A stretch of 29,288 nucleotides of DNA, taken from positions 1 through 29,288 of the forward strand of contig JALBYF010000113.1 of NCBI GenBank assembly GCA_023212725.1, in the 5' to 3' direction. Below the pieces are notes generated by a model. The model was not told the DNA's origin, made no database searches, and saw nothing but the letters and a program-made list of their open reading frames with translations. The number at the start of each line of letters is the position of its first letter. Within the stretch, counting starts at the first letter, position 1. The DNA is from Tranzscheliella williamsii. Lineage: Eukaryota; Basidiomycota; Ustilaginomycetes; Ustilaginales; Ustilaginaceae. A program made the translations under genes and the position numbers. Below, piece by piece: positions 1 to 8,654 of the stretch.

Positions 1-11
1 GGGGGGGGGGG

Positions 12-77
<66 letters not shown>

Positions 78-110
78 CGGGGGAGAAGGGAGCGGGGGCA
101 GAGAGGGGAA
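1..110. repeat. Poly-G tract at the window edge
   Basis: Positions 1-83 are all G except C at 12 and 78, and the tract fades into G-rich DNA up to about 110. It lies immediately downstream of the stop codon of the minus-strand DUF218 gene, so that transcript would run into a C tract. An uninterrupted G run of this size is typical of a contig end or a sequencing artefact. A real G/C tract that halted assembly is the alternative. It does not resemble a telomeric repeat. Confidence 0.9.
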
Positions 111-114
111 GGTG

Positions 115-1413
115 TCAGTGCTCTTCGCGGGCGAAGTCCAGGAAGCGGGAGTCGGGGAGGAGGCTGTCGGCCTTCTTTGCCTTGACGGCGAGGGCGCCAC
201 GGCCCCAGCCGGAGCCGCGGAGGCGGGCGTCCCAAGGGAGGTGCTCGGGGTAGATACCCTGCAGCCCGGACTGGTCCGCGGGACACCAGTCGAGCAGATC
301 CGCGATCTCGGGCGCGGAGCTCATGTACGGATGGAAGCGGCGCGTCGGATTGCGCTCGATCCGCTTCTTGCGCAACGCCCCATGGCAGCCGTACATGTCC
401 TTGTCGAACAGGGCGGCCGCCTTGATCTTCTCGCCCCGATACTGCTCCTTGATGTCGTCCGTCTCATCGTCAATGCCCACGTACTGGAACGTGCGCTCGC
501 CGTTCTTGAGGAAGCCCCTAGTAGGCCATCGGATCGCCTTGGCATGCAGATCCTCGAACCGAGCTCTCTTGAATCCGTAGCCGACAATAGTGAGGCGGTC
601 AGGATACCTGCCCGTATACTCGTAGAACCGGGCGATGGAGAAGAGCAGGTTCTCAAAGCTGTCCAGCGCATAGTTCTCGGTCGTCATCCTGGCATCCTGC
701 AAACCATGGCGAGTCGCCACCGCCGCATTGGCATGCGCCAGATTGCCAACAGTCGTCTTGCCCGAACCCGACGAAGCTGAAGATCCAGAAGATGGCTTGG
801 GATCCAAGCTGCCGGCGATCATGGGCAGCTCGAGGTTGGCGGCTACAGCCAGCGAGAAGTACGATTCCGCCTCTGTCTGCAGCGAGTTGGGGCGCGTCTG
901 TCCGCCGGAGAAAACGAGAAGAGCGCTGGGGTCTTCGTTGGTGATCTCGACACCGCGCGCGATATGCTTGTAGAAGGTCTTGACGCTACCACCCTTCTGA
1001 TACTCCTCGAGGATCCAGTTTTCGTCATTTTCCTTGTCGTTGACGTTGCAGCCTGCCCAAATGGCGTGACCGGTCACGATGACGAGATGATTGAGATGCT
1101 CGGTACCATTACGCGGCTCGGGCACACTGGCGCTGAGTTGACTCGGAGTGTAGCCATGAAAACTCTGCCATGAGGCGCCAAAGGGAGAACGATGAGAAGA
1201 GCCTCCGGAGAACATATAGCGAAGGTTTAGGAGGGCTGAAAAGCTGGCGAAGCCGAGAAGCAGGACGATGCCGAGGTTGGTCACCCTGGACCGAGCCGAG
1301 AGCCGGTCATGGATTGATACAGCGCCGGGCTGTCCCGAGTGGCCGTTCAACGCCAATGAGATGCCAGACTTGCGTGCGCCCGAGAGCAGCCCGCCGGAAG
1401 GTTTCGGCATCAT
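115..1413 (-). CDS. DUF218 (YdcF-like) domain membrane protein
   Basis: Single-exon protein of 432 residues. A basic N-terminus is followed by one hydrophobic segment at about residues 46-67, so it is probably a single-pass membrane protein with the domain on the far side. Residues 109-285 look like the DUF218 fold: a beta strand with VIVTGHAIWAG (111-121), LLVFSGGQTR (165-174), a TTENYALDSFENLLFS helix (244-259) and LTIVGYGFKRARF (274-286). The family is widespread in bacteria (YdcF, SanA, ElyC) and fungi; its biochemical role in fungi is not settled. A low-complexity Ser/Gly insert lies at 208-220 inside the domain. The start is one of two adjacent ATGs (1413, 1410). The stop lies only about 5 bases from the G-rich edge tract. 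The domain call is by motif; function is unknown. Confidence 0.8.
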   Translation of the reverse strand: MMPKPSGGLLSGARKSGISLALNGHSGQPGAVSIHDRLSARSRVTNLGIVLLLGFASFSALLNLRYMFSGGSSHRSPFGASWQSFHGYTPSQLSASVPEPRNGTEHLNHLVIVTGHAIWAGCNVNDKENDENWILEEYQKGGSVKTFYKHIARGVEITNEDPSALLVFSGGQTRPNSLQTEAESYFSLAVAANLELPMIAGSLDPKPSSGSSASSGSGKTTVGNLAHANAAVATRHGLQDARMTTENYALDSFENLLFSIARFYEYTGRYPDRLTIVGYGFKRARFEDLHAKAIRWPTRGFLKNGERTFQYVGIDDETDDIKEQYRGEKIKAAALFDKDMYGCHGALRKKRIERNPTRRFHPYMSSAPEIADLLDWCPADQSGLQGIYPEHLPWDARLRGSGWGRGALAVKAKKADSLLPDSRFLDFAREEH

Positions 1414-2188
1414 GACGGCGTGAAGGTCTGTCGCCCAGCGCTCCAGTTTTTCTTGAAAGCAATCTGCAGGAGGCCGCGAAGACTGGATACCGACCCGTCA
1501 GGATTGCCACTGACCAATGACCGCCCAGCAACGACCAGGCAGATCCGCCGTGGACGAGGAGCGGTGTCGGTTCGATAGTCCAGGCGACGGGACGCTTGAG
1601 GTTGATCAAGGTGGCTACAGCAATGCGACTCCGCCACTGCTGCCGGGAGCGATGCTGAACAAGGAAGCCACGCGGTGAGAAGAGCGAGGCGCAGTGAGGG
1701 GAGGGAGAATTGTAGTCTCGAAGGTGGCAGTGCGGATCCTGTTCGTGTTCGATTTGGATTGTTGAGTGTGGAAGCCGTGCTGTCAGGCGGGGCCAAGTTG
1801 GCAGCTTCGATAGCGTAACAGAGCCGGCCAGGCGTGGAAATTCCAATTCAACGCTAAAGATCCATGCGTGTTCTCCATATTTTTAGCACACAGACGCGGG
1901 CGAAAGAGAGAGTATGAGATGAGTGAGGAAACCATCCGCCGGGGTTTTTGTTAGAGCGTAAGCACACGCCTTCTTTCCCTTTGGATCTCAGTGAATGGCC
2001 AGCACGCTAGTCATTTTCAGGGCTTTTCGTTCTCTTTGCCTCCGCACAAGAGTGTATAATCTACAAACCGACTGAGAGATCATTAAGGATCATCGGACTA
2101 GCATGCGATAGTGAAATGGGACGGCGATCAGAGAGCAAGGGGGACAGGGCAGACAGGAAAAGGGCAGGTAAAGCGAGATGGATCCGCT
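1414..2188. other. Intergenic region between two minus-strand genes
   Basis: About 775 bases lie between the start of the DUF218 gene and the stop of the EF-1beta gene, both on the minus strand. The stretch should hold the EF-1beta 3' UTR and polyadenylation region on the 2188 side and the DUF218 promoter on the 1414 side. Reading frames here are short, overlap one another and show no recognisable domain. I see no RNA gene. Confidence 0.6.
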
Positions 2189-3314
2189 TTAGATCTTGGC
2201 CATGGCGGCAACGTCGGTCGACTGAACCCACTCCTCGCACTCCTCGCAGATCTGCTCCTCGAGCTCCTCGAGCGAGACCTTGGCATCCTCAACGACCAAG
2301 GTGATCTGCAGCTTCTTGACACCGTAGCCGATGGCGACAAACTTGGAGGATCCCCAGACCAGGCCGTCCTTCTCAATGGTTCGGACGCCAGCCTCGAGCG
2401 CCTTCATGTCGGTCTCGTCGTCCCAAGGCTTGACATCCAAGGTGACGAGCGACTTGGCGGCAGCACCAGGACCCTTGGCAGCCTTCTTCTTGTTGTACTC
2501 GGCCACACGCTCGGCCTTGATTCGCTCGGCCTCCTCGTCGACCTCGTCATCCGAGCCGAAAAGGTCGACATCGTCGTCGTCGTCGTCAGCGGCAGCGGCG
2601 GGCGCGGCCGCGGCGAAGACAGGCGAGAGCAGAGAAGCGGCCTTGGCCTTGTCTCCGGTCAAGTCCTTGTGCTCAGCCTCGTAAGAGGCGATGTGCTCGT
2701 ACCATCGGCCAACGTTGGGCAGCTTGTCGGCATCAGGGGCCTTTCCAAGCGACTCGTAAACGGCCACGTCGGCCTGGGAAGGAGAGTGACTGTACAACAG
2801 AAACAAAATTCGGTAAGGAGTTTACATCAGCTTTCCGTCTGCTTCGAACAGGGAGGCAGATACCGGCGACCGTATGGCGTCTCAGCCACCTCTTCCGCAA
2901 CGAGCCAGATCGAACGGGCAGACAGCGATCGCTTCCAGAAAACATATCAGATAGCTTGGAAAAGTTGGGTTTCGTCAAAGCATGAAAAGTCGCGGGGTCT
3001 TACGCCGCTGGGCTCGGAAACACGGACCAAAGCAAAATATTCATCATAATGTTTGTGCGCCCCTAGCAAGGGAAGCAACAGTATACACTTTATGCTTCTA
3101 TGGGAGCATCGCTGTCTGACCGTCGGGAAGCTACCACCTCCTGGTCGATTCGTTGAGCGTATCTCTTGCATTGGGCCGCCAACTCGATGCGAAAGGCGGT
3201 GCGCAGGTGGTTTGTAGTATGAGAAAATGCTTACCCGTCAATGTAGGACTTGTCGGAAAGGAAGCTGTCGAGCTTGCTGAGGTTGTCGGCCTTGGAGAAA
3301 TCGGGAAGAGACAT
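2189..3314 (-). CDS. EFB1: Elongation factor 1-beta (eEF1B alpha), GDP-GTP exchange factor
   Basis: Two exons on the minus strand: 3314-3235 and 2789-2189, with an intron at 3234-2790. Donor GTAAGC and acceptor TACAG join SYIDG to HSPSQADV, giving 226 residues. The protein exchanges GDP for GTP on eEF1A during translation elongation. Residues 1-75 form the short N-terminal GST-C-like part ([19 protein letters not shown]). The Asp-rich linker at 95-112 holds DLFGSDDE, the usual CK2 site region (S106). The catalytic GEF domain spans about 138-226 and ends [11 protein letters not shown], matching the conserved family terminus. Length is close to the yeast protein (206). The 445-base intron is long for this window and contains a snoRNA, annotated separately. 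The start MSLPDFSK matches the family N-terminus. The gene is divergent from the ING gene. Confidence 0.97.
2940..3054 (-). ncRNA. snR18: C/D-box snoRNA U18 (snR18 homologue) inside the EF-1beta intron
   Basis: Read on the minus strand, a perfect C box ATGATGA lies at 3047-3041 and a D box CTGA at 2950-2947. A 6-bp terminal stem, AAACAT (3054-3049) with ATGTTT (2945-2940), brackets the boxes. The antisense element TTGGTCCGTGTTTC (3030-3017) is a 14-nt perfect complement of the conserved 25S/28S stretch GAAACACGGACCAA. It is followed by a D'-like CCGA (3017-3014). By the D'+5 rule the fifth and sixth paired target bases are A and C, the pair that yeast snR18 methylates (Am649, Cm650; established knowledge). 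The yeast snR18 gene also lies in the EFB1 intron. A weak C' candidate TTGACGA occurs upstream of the D box. The second guide region shows no target I recognise. Length is 115 nt, similar to yeast (about 102). Confidence 0.93.
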
Positions 3315-4067
3315 GATGAAGTATGTGGTCGATGTGAAGGGAGATCCGTTTGATGGAGGGACAGAAAGAAAGGGCAAGCTGGACAAAGCACAAATTGGGA
3401 GGCTCCCTTGTCGCTGAAGCAGTCGGCCAGCGGCGAAGCACTGATTGTACCTCAAACTTTTTCTTCTTCTTCTGTTTGGGCCCCTCTGCTTTGGGCTGAC
3501 CCTTCCGCCTGCTTCCTTTTCCGCCACCCAATCGCCTCCTTCTCTCAAGCAGTTAAAGGTCTGTGCTTTGCTCAATTTTACTCAGTTGTATTGGTCGAAC
3601 GCCTTTTTCTCTAGCGTGTTTTCAACAGCCCAATAAGTATTGCCTCTAGAGTGAATACACCTTAGGTTGAATTAATAATGTGCCGTAGAAGGGAGATTTG
3701 TATATCTAACCGCGCAATAGGGCACGTGCGAAGAAATAAGAGCCTGATGTAGTTGTTAGGCTGACAAGAACCCCACCTCCTTGCAGCCGACATCCATTTC
3801 CGAGTTCCGGTCGTGATCTGAACTAAGGGTCGCTCGCTATCAAGTCAAAGTCATATACACAACGCACAGCAAAAGCCAAGCTAGACCTTGACGTGGGCAG
3901 AGGAAATTGCGGCGACTGTGTGTGTTCAAGGTGTCATCTGGCTGCTCAGTCTACCACCACATCTTCCATCCGGTTTGCCCATCCGCCTAGGCCGCGCATA
4001 GGACTTCCATCACGCTCCAAACACGATCTGCCGCGCTCCTCTTGCCTTGCTGTGGCTGCCGAGCTAG
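3315..4067. promoter_or_regulatory. Divergent intergenic region, EF-1beta / ING promoters
   Basis: About 750 bases separate the divergent EF-1beta (-) and ING (+) start codons, so both promoters and 5' UTRs must lie here. The part next to EF-1beta (3420-3560) is rich in pyrimidine tracts on the plus strand. A CACGTG E-box core occurs near 3723. No TATA box is convincing for either gene. No coding region or RNA gene is recognisable. Confidence 0.5.
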
Positions 4068-5777
4068 ATGCCTGCCGCGTCGTCCGCCGTCCATAGGACG
4101 CCGAAATCGGTCCACCAGACACCGATGAAGCAACAACTGCCAGCAGAATCTATCGTCGGGCCGTCCGGAAGGCAGCTGGGAAGTAGCCCTCACAGAGCTG
4201 CTGGTGGAGGCGCCGCTGGTACAGGCATCGGTGGGCTGCCTGGCGGTGCCCTTGGCCCTGAGGCAGCGGGACTCGATCCTTCCGGCGCCGAACACTTCTT
4301 CGTCACACTCGCAGCCTATGCGGACGCTCTCGATGCTTTGCCATTGGACCTTACCCGCAGCTTCTCCGACCTCAGAGAGTTGGACGCCGTCCTTGGCTCG
4401 CATCTCAACAGCCTCACCGCTCGCCTCAACCACCTCACTGCTCTCATTGAAGATCCAGAGATCGATCAGGGTCAGCGCCTCCTCGCCCTCAAGGAGGTAG
4501 CAGAAGAAGCAAGGGCCTACAAAATGGGCGGCGAAGACAAGATCCGCGTCGCGCTCAACACGGCAGAAACCATCATCAGCCACACCGACTACATCGACTC
4601 CCTCGTCGATCAGCTCGACCGCTTCCCAGAGATCTCCCCGCTTCTGAACCCTGCCAAGCATCTCAATGTCGAGCAGTACTATACACACAACACGTTGAAA
4701 AACCGCCAACTGGTCGTCACTCTCCAGGATGCGCTCGGTGCTGCAGGTTCGGCCTCCGCCTCAGGGACCGATGTGCATGGCGCCGGAGGATCCAGGAAGA
4801 AGAAGGTATCCGCCAACGCCAGCTTGACTAGCGCTGCTGGGAAGAGCCATAGGGCTATCGACACTACCACTTTCGGCGGAGCGACCGCCAGCAATGCTGT
4901 TAACCCTAGTTCGAGCAGCAAGAAGCGCAAGACGGTCCCTAATGCCACTGTAGGCACTGCCTCCGCATCTAGCAGCAAGGTGGCTAGGACGAGCTCCTCC
5001 ACTGGCAAGGGCGAAGACGATGTTAAGACAGCTTCCAATGGTGCGTCATCGCACAAGAAAAAGTCGGACGGTGGCGGCGGCACTACGGCTGGCGGCAGCA
5101 AGTCGGCCAGTCAGGCCAACAGCAACACGCGACTGCCTCGGGCGGCTCATGCGCACGGCGTGTACACCGAGGATGAAGACGATGCCTTGGGACGGAAAGA
5201 GAATGGGGCCCGGCGTGGGGGCGCAGCAGGTGCTGGCGAGGGCGAGGATACCGCGGCGGGGCGAGCGAGGAATAGCCGGCCTATCCGGGGGACCGCTACG
5301 GCTCAGCGCAGCGATGGGGAGGACGAGGAGGCGGACGACGCGGATGCGGATGAGGACGAGGAGGGTCCTTTGGCGCGTGCCGGTGCCAAGAGCCGGAACC
5401 GGAGCGGACGCGGAGGGGCAGGCACCAACGCGCGCGGGCGTGCGACCGTTGCGGCGGCCAACTCACCGCACACGGGCTCGGCCTCGGTCAGTCGCGCAGA
5501 GAGTCCGGCTTCGAACGCGGGCGTGGGCGGCGACGACGCCGACGAGGCGCGCTACTGCTTCTGCAACAACGTCAGCTACGGCGACATGATCGGCTGCGAC
5601 GACGACGACTGCGAGCGCGAGTGGTTCCATCTCGGCTGCGTCGGCCTCACCAAACCGCCCCAGGGCACCTGGTACTGCGAGGCCTGCCTCGAGCGCCGCG
5701 CCAACACCGCCCGCTCCAAGTCAAAAAAGTCCAAGCCCTCCGCCTCCTCTGCCTCCAAGTCCAAGGTCCGCCGCTGA
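4068..5777 (+). CDS. ING-family PHD-finger chromatin protein (Yng1/Pho23 type)
   Basis: Single exon, 569 residues. Residues 75-220 form the ING N-terminal helical domain (FFVTLAAYADALDALPLDL, RSFSDLRELDAVLG, then YYTHNTLKNRQ). Residues 221-495 are a long Ser/Gly/Ala-rich linker with basic patches and an acidic stretch around 430-450. The C-terminal PHD finger (496-542) has all eight zinc ligands in C4HC3 order: C497, C499, C510, C515, H521, C524, C537, C540. Y496, M507 and W519 sit where the H3K4me3 aromatic cage lies in ING proteins. A Lys/Ser-rich basic tail follows. ING proteins bind H3K4me3 and act in histone acetyltransferase (NuA3/NuA4) or Rpd3L deacetylase complexes in the nucleus. Which complex cannot be decided from sequence by eye. 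The large linker makes it longer than the yeast homologues. Confidence 0.93.
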   Translation: MPAASSAVHRTPKSVHQTPMKQQLPAESIVGPSGRQLGSSPHRAAGGGAAGTGIGGLPGGALGPEAAGLDPSGAEHFFVTLAAYADALDALPLDLTRSFSDLRELDAVLGSHLNSLTARLNHLTALIEDPEIDQGQRLLALKEVAEEARAYKMGGEDKIRVALNTAETIISHTDYIDSLVDQLDRFPEISPLLNPAKHLNVEQYYTHNTLKNRQLVVTLQDALGAAGSASASGTDVHGAGGSRKKKVSANASLTSAAGKSHRAIDTTTFGGATASNAVNPSSSSKKRKTVPNATVGTASASSSKVARTSSSTGKGEDDVKTASNGASSHKKKSDGGGGTTAGGSKSASQANSNTRLPRAAHAHGVYTEDEDDALGRKENGARRGGAAGAGEGEDTAAGRARNSRPIRGTATAQRSDGEDEEADDADADEDEEGPLARAGAKSRNRSGRGGAGTNARGRATVAAANSPHTGSASVSRAESPASNAGVGGDDADEARYCFCNNVSYGDMIGCDDDDCEREWFHLGCVGLTKPPQGTWYCEACLERRANTARSKSKKSKPSASSASKSKVRR

Positions 5778-6063
5778 GTTGCCCAGCGTTTCTCCGGACC
5801 CTCCCCCCCTTTTACTGCCTTGTCGCTTCTCTTTTGCAAAGCATCCCTCTTCCCTGGCTGGACCCCTCTCAGGGTGTGGCTTGGCACTCCTTCCCATCTT
5901 CAGTCTTGTATACCATGTTGTTGCGCACCGTGCCGTCTCAGTTTGCAGTGTGCATCGGCTCCGCACAGTCTGATGCCATTCTATTGCTGTCAATCATGCC
6001 AATGTCTAATGCTTTTGCGTTGGGTATCGCAGCGCCGGGGGGGATGGAATGGCGGTGAAAGGG

Positions 6064-8208
6064 TCAGATGTCACGGTGGCGGGGCCAGATGTGCTTGAGA
6101 CGCGGGAAGCGGAGGCTATGAGCGGGCTGGTGCCCGGCGCGCGGGTCGTGGGTCTGGGACTCTTCAAAGTACTCGACGGTGACCTGGGCGCCGAGGATGC
6201 GTTCGGGGTGGTCGGCGAAGGCGACGCGCTGTTCGGGGGTGAACCCGGAGCCGACGCTGACACGCGAGCCCGTGTGGACGATCTGGATGCTAGACAGCGC
6301 GCGGCGCTCCTCGAAGCGGCCGTGGATCGGGAGCCGCATGGTGGCAACGTTGATGTCGGCGACCGTGTACTCGGCGTCCCTCCACTCCTTGAACTTGCGC
6401 ATCGCCGACGTCCGCTTGCCCTCGTACGCGACATCCTGCCGCAGCACGATCCCTTCCCACCCGCGCTCGCTCGCCGTCGACAGCATCCCCTCCACATCGT
6501 CAACGCCGTACACGCGGACCTGCGGTAGCTCGCGTATGACTCTGGCGCCGCCGCCGCCCTCAGCGCTAGCGGTGAAGCTTTGCACCGTCGCAATGCGCTC
6601 CGAAAAGGTACGTGGCGTCATTCCCAAAGGGGATGACCCAGCCGCGTTTCGCCAGTTGGTGAACTCTTCAAAGGTCAACAGGTCGAAAGGAAAGAAAGCA
6701 GGTCTGGCTATCGTATAGTCCTTTCGCTTAATCAGACCGACCACTGCGGCAAAGTCTTCCACGGAAGGCTGTTGACCTTCGGCCTTGGGCATGGCAGAGG
6801 CCCGCAAATTGCCATCAAGGTTCTGTGCGGCTTTTACGGAGGCCTTTTCTGGTGGCTTCAATACACACACCTCGCCATCAACCACCAAGCGGTAAATCGA
6901 GCCTTCACCAGCACTGTCTGCACGAGCCTGTTGACTTGACAAGAGCATCTTTATCGCCTCACAAGAAGGAAAGATCCGCCTGATCTCATCTTCGAGCACT
7001 GACAGAGTAGTGAAAGGCCTGCCGTTGCGGGAGTAAGACCGTATCGACAGGACCTCCAGATCACCGCCATGTCCCTTGGCCTTGAGTTGACAGTCTACAA
7101 TCAGGACGCATCTGACCCCATCTAGCTTTCGACTTGCATACCAGGCTGGCGCGCCCTCTGTGGAGAAAAGCGAAGGCAATTCGGATCTTGCAATCGTTTT
7201 GCCGAGAGCGACCTGAAAGGGACCGTTGAAGACGGAAGAACCCATGGTGGACTCTCCATCCAACTCCGTGTAACATCTGTCCTGCTTGGCTTTTCCCCCT
7301 TTGCCATCGTGTGAGGTATTGGCGTCGGTTCTATGGAAGGTTTGACGCAGGATACGCTCACTGAAGCCCGCCTTCAGATTACGATCCAAGCATCGGTAGA
7401 AGATCTCTAGAGCAGTGGGTCGAAGCAGACCTTTCCTAAACATCTCTGATGTCGTAATGTCAGGGTCGTCGGTACCACTGAGTGCATACTCGTGCTGTTC
7501 AAGGATTCCGTGCCGCTGCAGGAAGAGCCTGATGACGGCCATGGCTCGATGGCCAGTGACCTGACGTGAGCTAAGAAGTTGGAAAAGATCCGACAAGGAT
7601 TGCGGAATCTGGTCTTCATCAATCTGCTCCGCCTGAGTGCGGAGAGCCGCATTCCTTGAGCGTTCCTTGGACCTGTTGGACGTGGTGCTCATGCTGGGTG
7701 CTAGGTTGTTTTGCCAGTCTTGGTCTTTTTCGCGCTGGCGCAAGTAGTTGTGCACAGCGGCAGAGGTTACATGGAGGCGACAATACGGATCGTAGATCAA
7801 AGCGAGGAGCGGCTGCAGGTCGGAGAATTCATAGAGTATCTTTTCTTTCGACAGTCTCGAGTTGGTAGCGTTGGCACGATTGATGAGTTCACGCAGGCGC
7901 GTGATCTGATCCAGCGGCGTCCGTTCTACTCGCTCGCCGGCGGTAGAATATGCTCGCTGGGACGCACCACCGGCAGGGCGTAGGGCGGCCGCACGTCTTG
8001 CGGGTTGCCTGGACCTCGAAGTGTCAAACCCGAGCTTGGAACATCCCGCAGCCGATGCAGAAGTTCCGACTTGCCGGCAACCTTGTGATGAGACAGAAGC
8101 GCAGGATACCGCGCCGCACAGAGCTGTCGAGCTGAGGTTGGCATCGCACTTGAACGAAGCAAGGGATCGCGGCGCTCGTCTGCCCACTTCTTTCACTGTA
8201 GACAGCAT
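6064..8208 (-). CDS. ATP-dependent DNA ligase-like protein, probably mitochondrial
   Basis: Single exon, 714 residues. The C-terminal half carries nucleotidyltransferase motifs in order: motif I KLDGVR with the candidate adenylated Lys K361, motif III LVVDGEVCV (441-449), motif IIIa FFPFDLL (505-511), motif IV EGIVLR (585-590) and motif V KFKEWRDAEY (605-614). An OB-fold-like region runs from 640 to 705, ending SLRFPRLKHIW. The first 90 residues are rich in Arg, Ser and Ala with almost no acids (RRAPRSLASF, RAYSTA), like a mitochondrial presequence. Residues 95-300 are a helical region I do not recognise, unlike the DNA-binding domain of Cdc9/LIG1. The protein is thus distinct from the main nuclear replicative ligase and may seal nicks in mitochondrial DNA; that role is inferred. 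It is divergent from ORC5, with about 450 bases between the starts. Confidence 0.82.
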   Translation of the reverse strand: MLSTVKEVGRRAPRSLASFKCDANLSSTALCGAVSCASVSSQGCRQVGTSASAAGCSKLGFDTSRSRQPARRAAALRPAGGASQRAYSTAGERVERTPLDQITRLRELINRANATNSRLSKEKILYEFSDLQPLLALIYDPYCRLHVTSAAVHNYLRQREKDQDWQNNLAPSMSTTSNRSKERSRNAALRTQAEQIDEDQIPQSLSDLFQLLSSRQVTGHRAMAVIRLFLQRHGILEQHEYALSGTDDPDITTSEMFRKGLLRPTALEIFYRCLDRNLKAGFSERILRQTFHRTDANTSHDGKGGKAKQDRCYTELDGESTMGSSVFNGPFQVALGKTIARSELPSLFSTEGAPAWYASRKLDGVRCVLIVDCQLKAKGHGGDLEVLSIRSYSRNGRPFTTLSVLEDEIRRIFPSCEAIKMLLSSQQARADSAGEGSIYRLVVDGEVCVLKPPEKASVKAAQNLDGNLRASAMPKAEGQQPSVEDFAAVVGLIKRKDYTIARPAFFPFDLLTFEEFTNWRNAAGSSPLGMTPRTFSERIATVQSFTASAEGGGGARVIRELPQVRVYGVDDVEGMLSTASERGWEGIVLRQDVAYEGKRTSAMRKFKEWRDAEYTVADINVATMRLPIHGRFEERRALSSIQIVHTGSRVSVGSGFTPEQRVAFADHPERILGAQVTVEYFEESQTHDPRAGHQPAHSLRFPRLKHIWPRHRDI

Positions 8209-8654
8209 CGTTCTCGCCTCGATGCTACCACGACATGATGATATATGCCCAGAACGGGTAAGTGTGGATGGTACTAGGGTTTGCAGCGATCAACAGGCTA
8301 ATCACCTCAAAAAGCTTCAATTCACGATTCTACCAAAAATTCCCTGCGCTCACCTGTTTGTCACCTCCACCTTGCTCCACTACTGGACCGAAATCTAACA
8401 GCAATGCTGTCCGCGTGCCTGCTTGTGATGTCTCTGGCCGTGCTTGTGATTTCTGGATGGTGTTGTACTCGAGGTGTCACCGTGATATCGAGGGGGTCGG
8501 TGACTCTTCAGCGAGATCGGGATATTGTCACAAAGCATTCTGCTGCCGTCACAGCTGAGCACTGCCACACGACTCAGCCTTTTCGTCGTCTGTATAGAGA
8601 CGTGAGACGGTAACGGATCGACTTGCAAGTCGACGAGCTAAGGCGTCTTCCGCT
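8209..8654. promoter_or_regulatory. Divergent intergenic region, ligase-like / ORC5 promoters
   Basis: About 446 bases between two divergent start codons must serve both promoters. The centre (8310-8400) is the most AT-rich part. I see no clear TATA box, no RNA gene and no ORF with a recognisable product. Confidence 0.45.

Noticed and set aside
112..780. 222-residue plus-strand frame antisense to the DUF218 gene
   Set aside because: Mirrors the codon structure of the DUF218 gene and has no recognisable domain.
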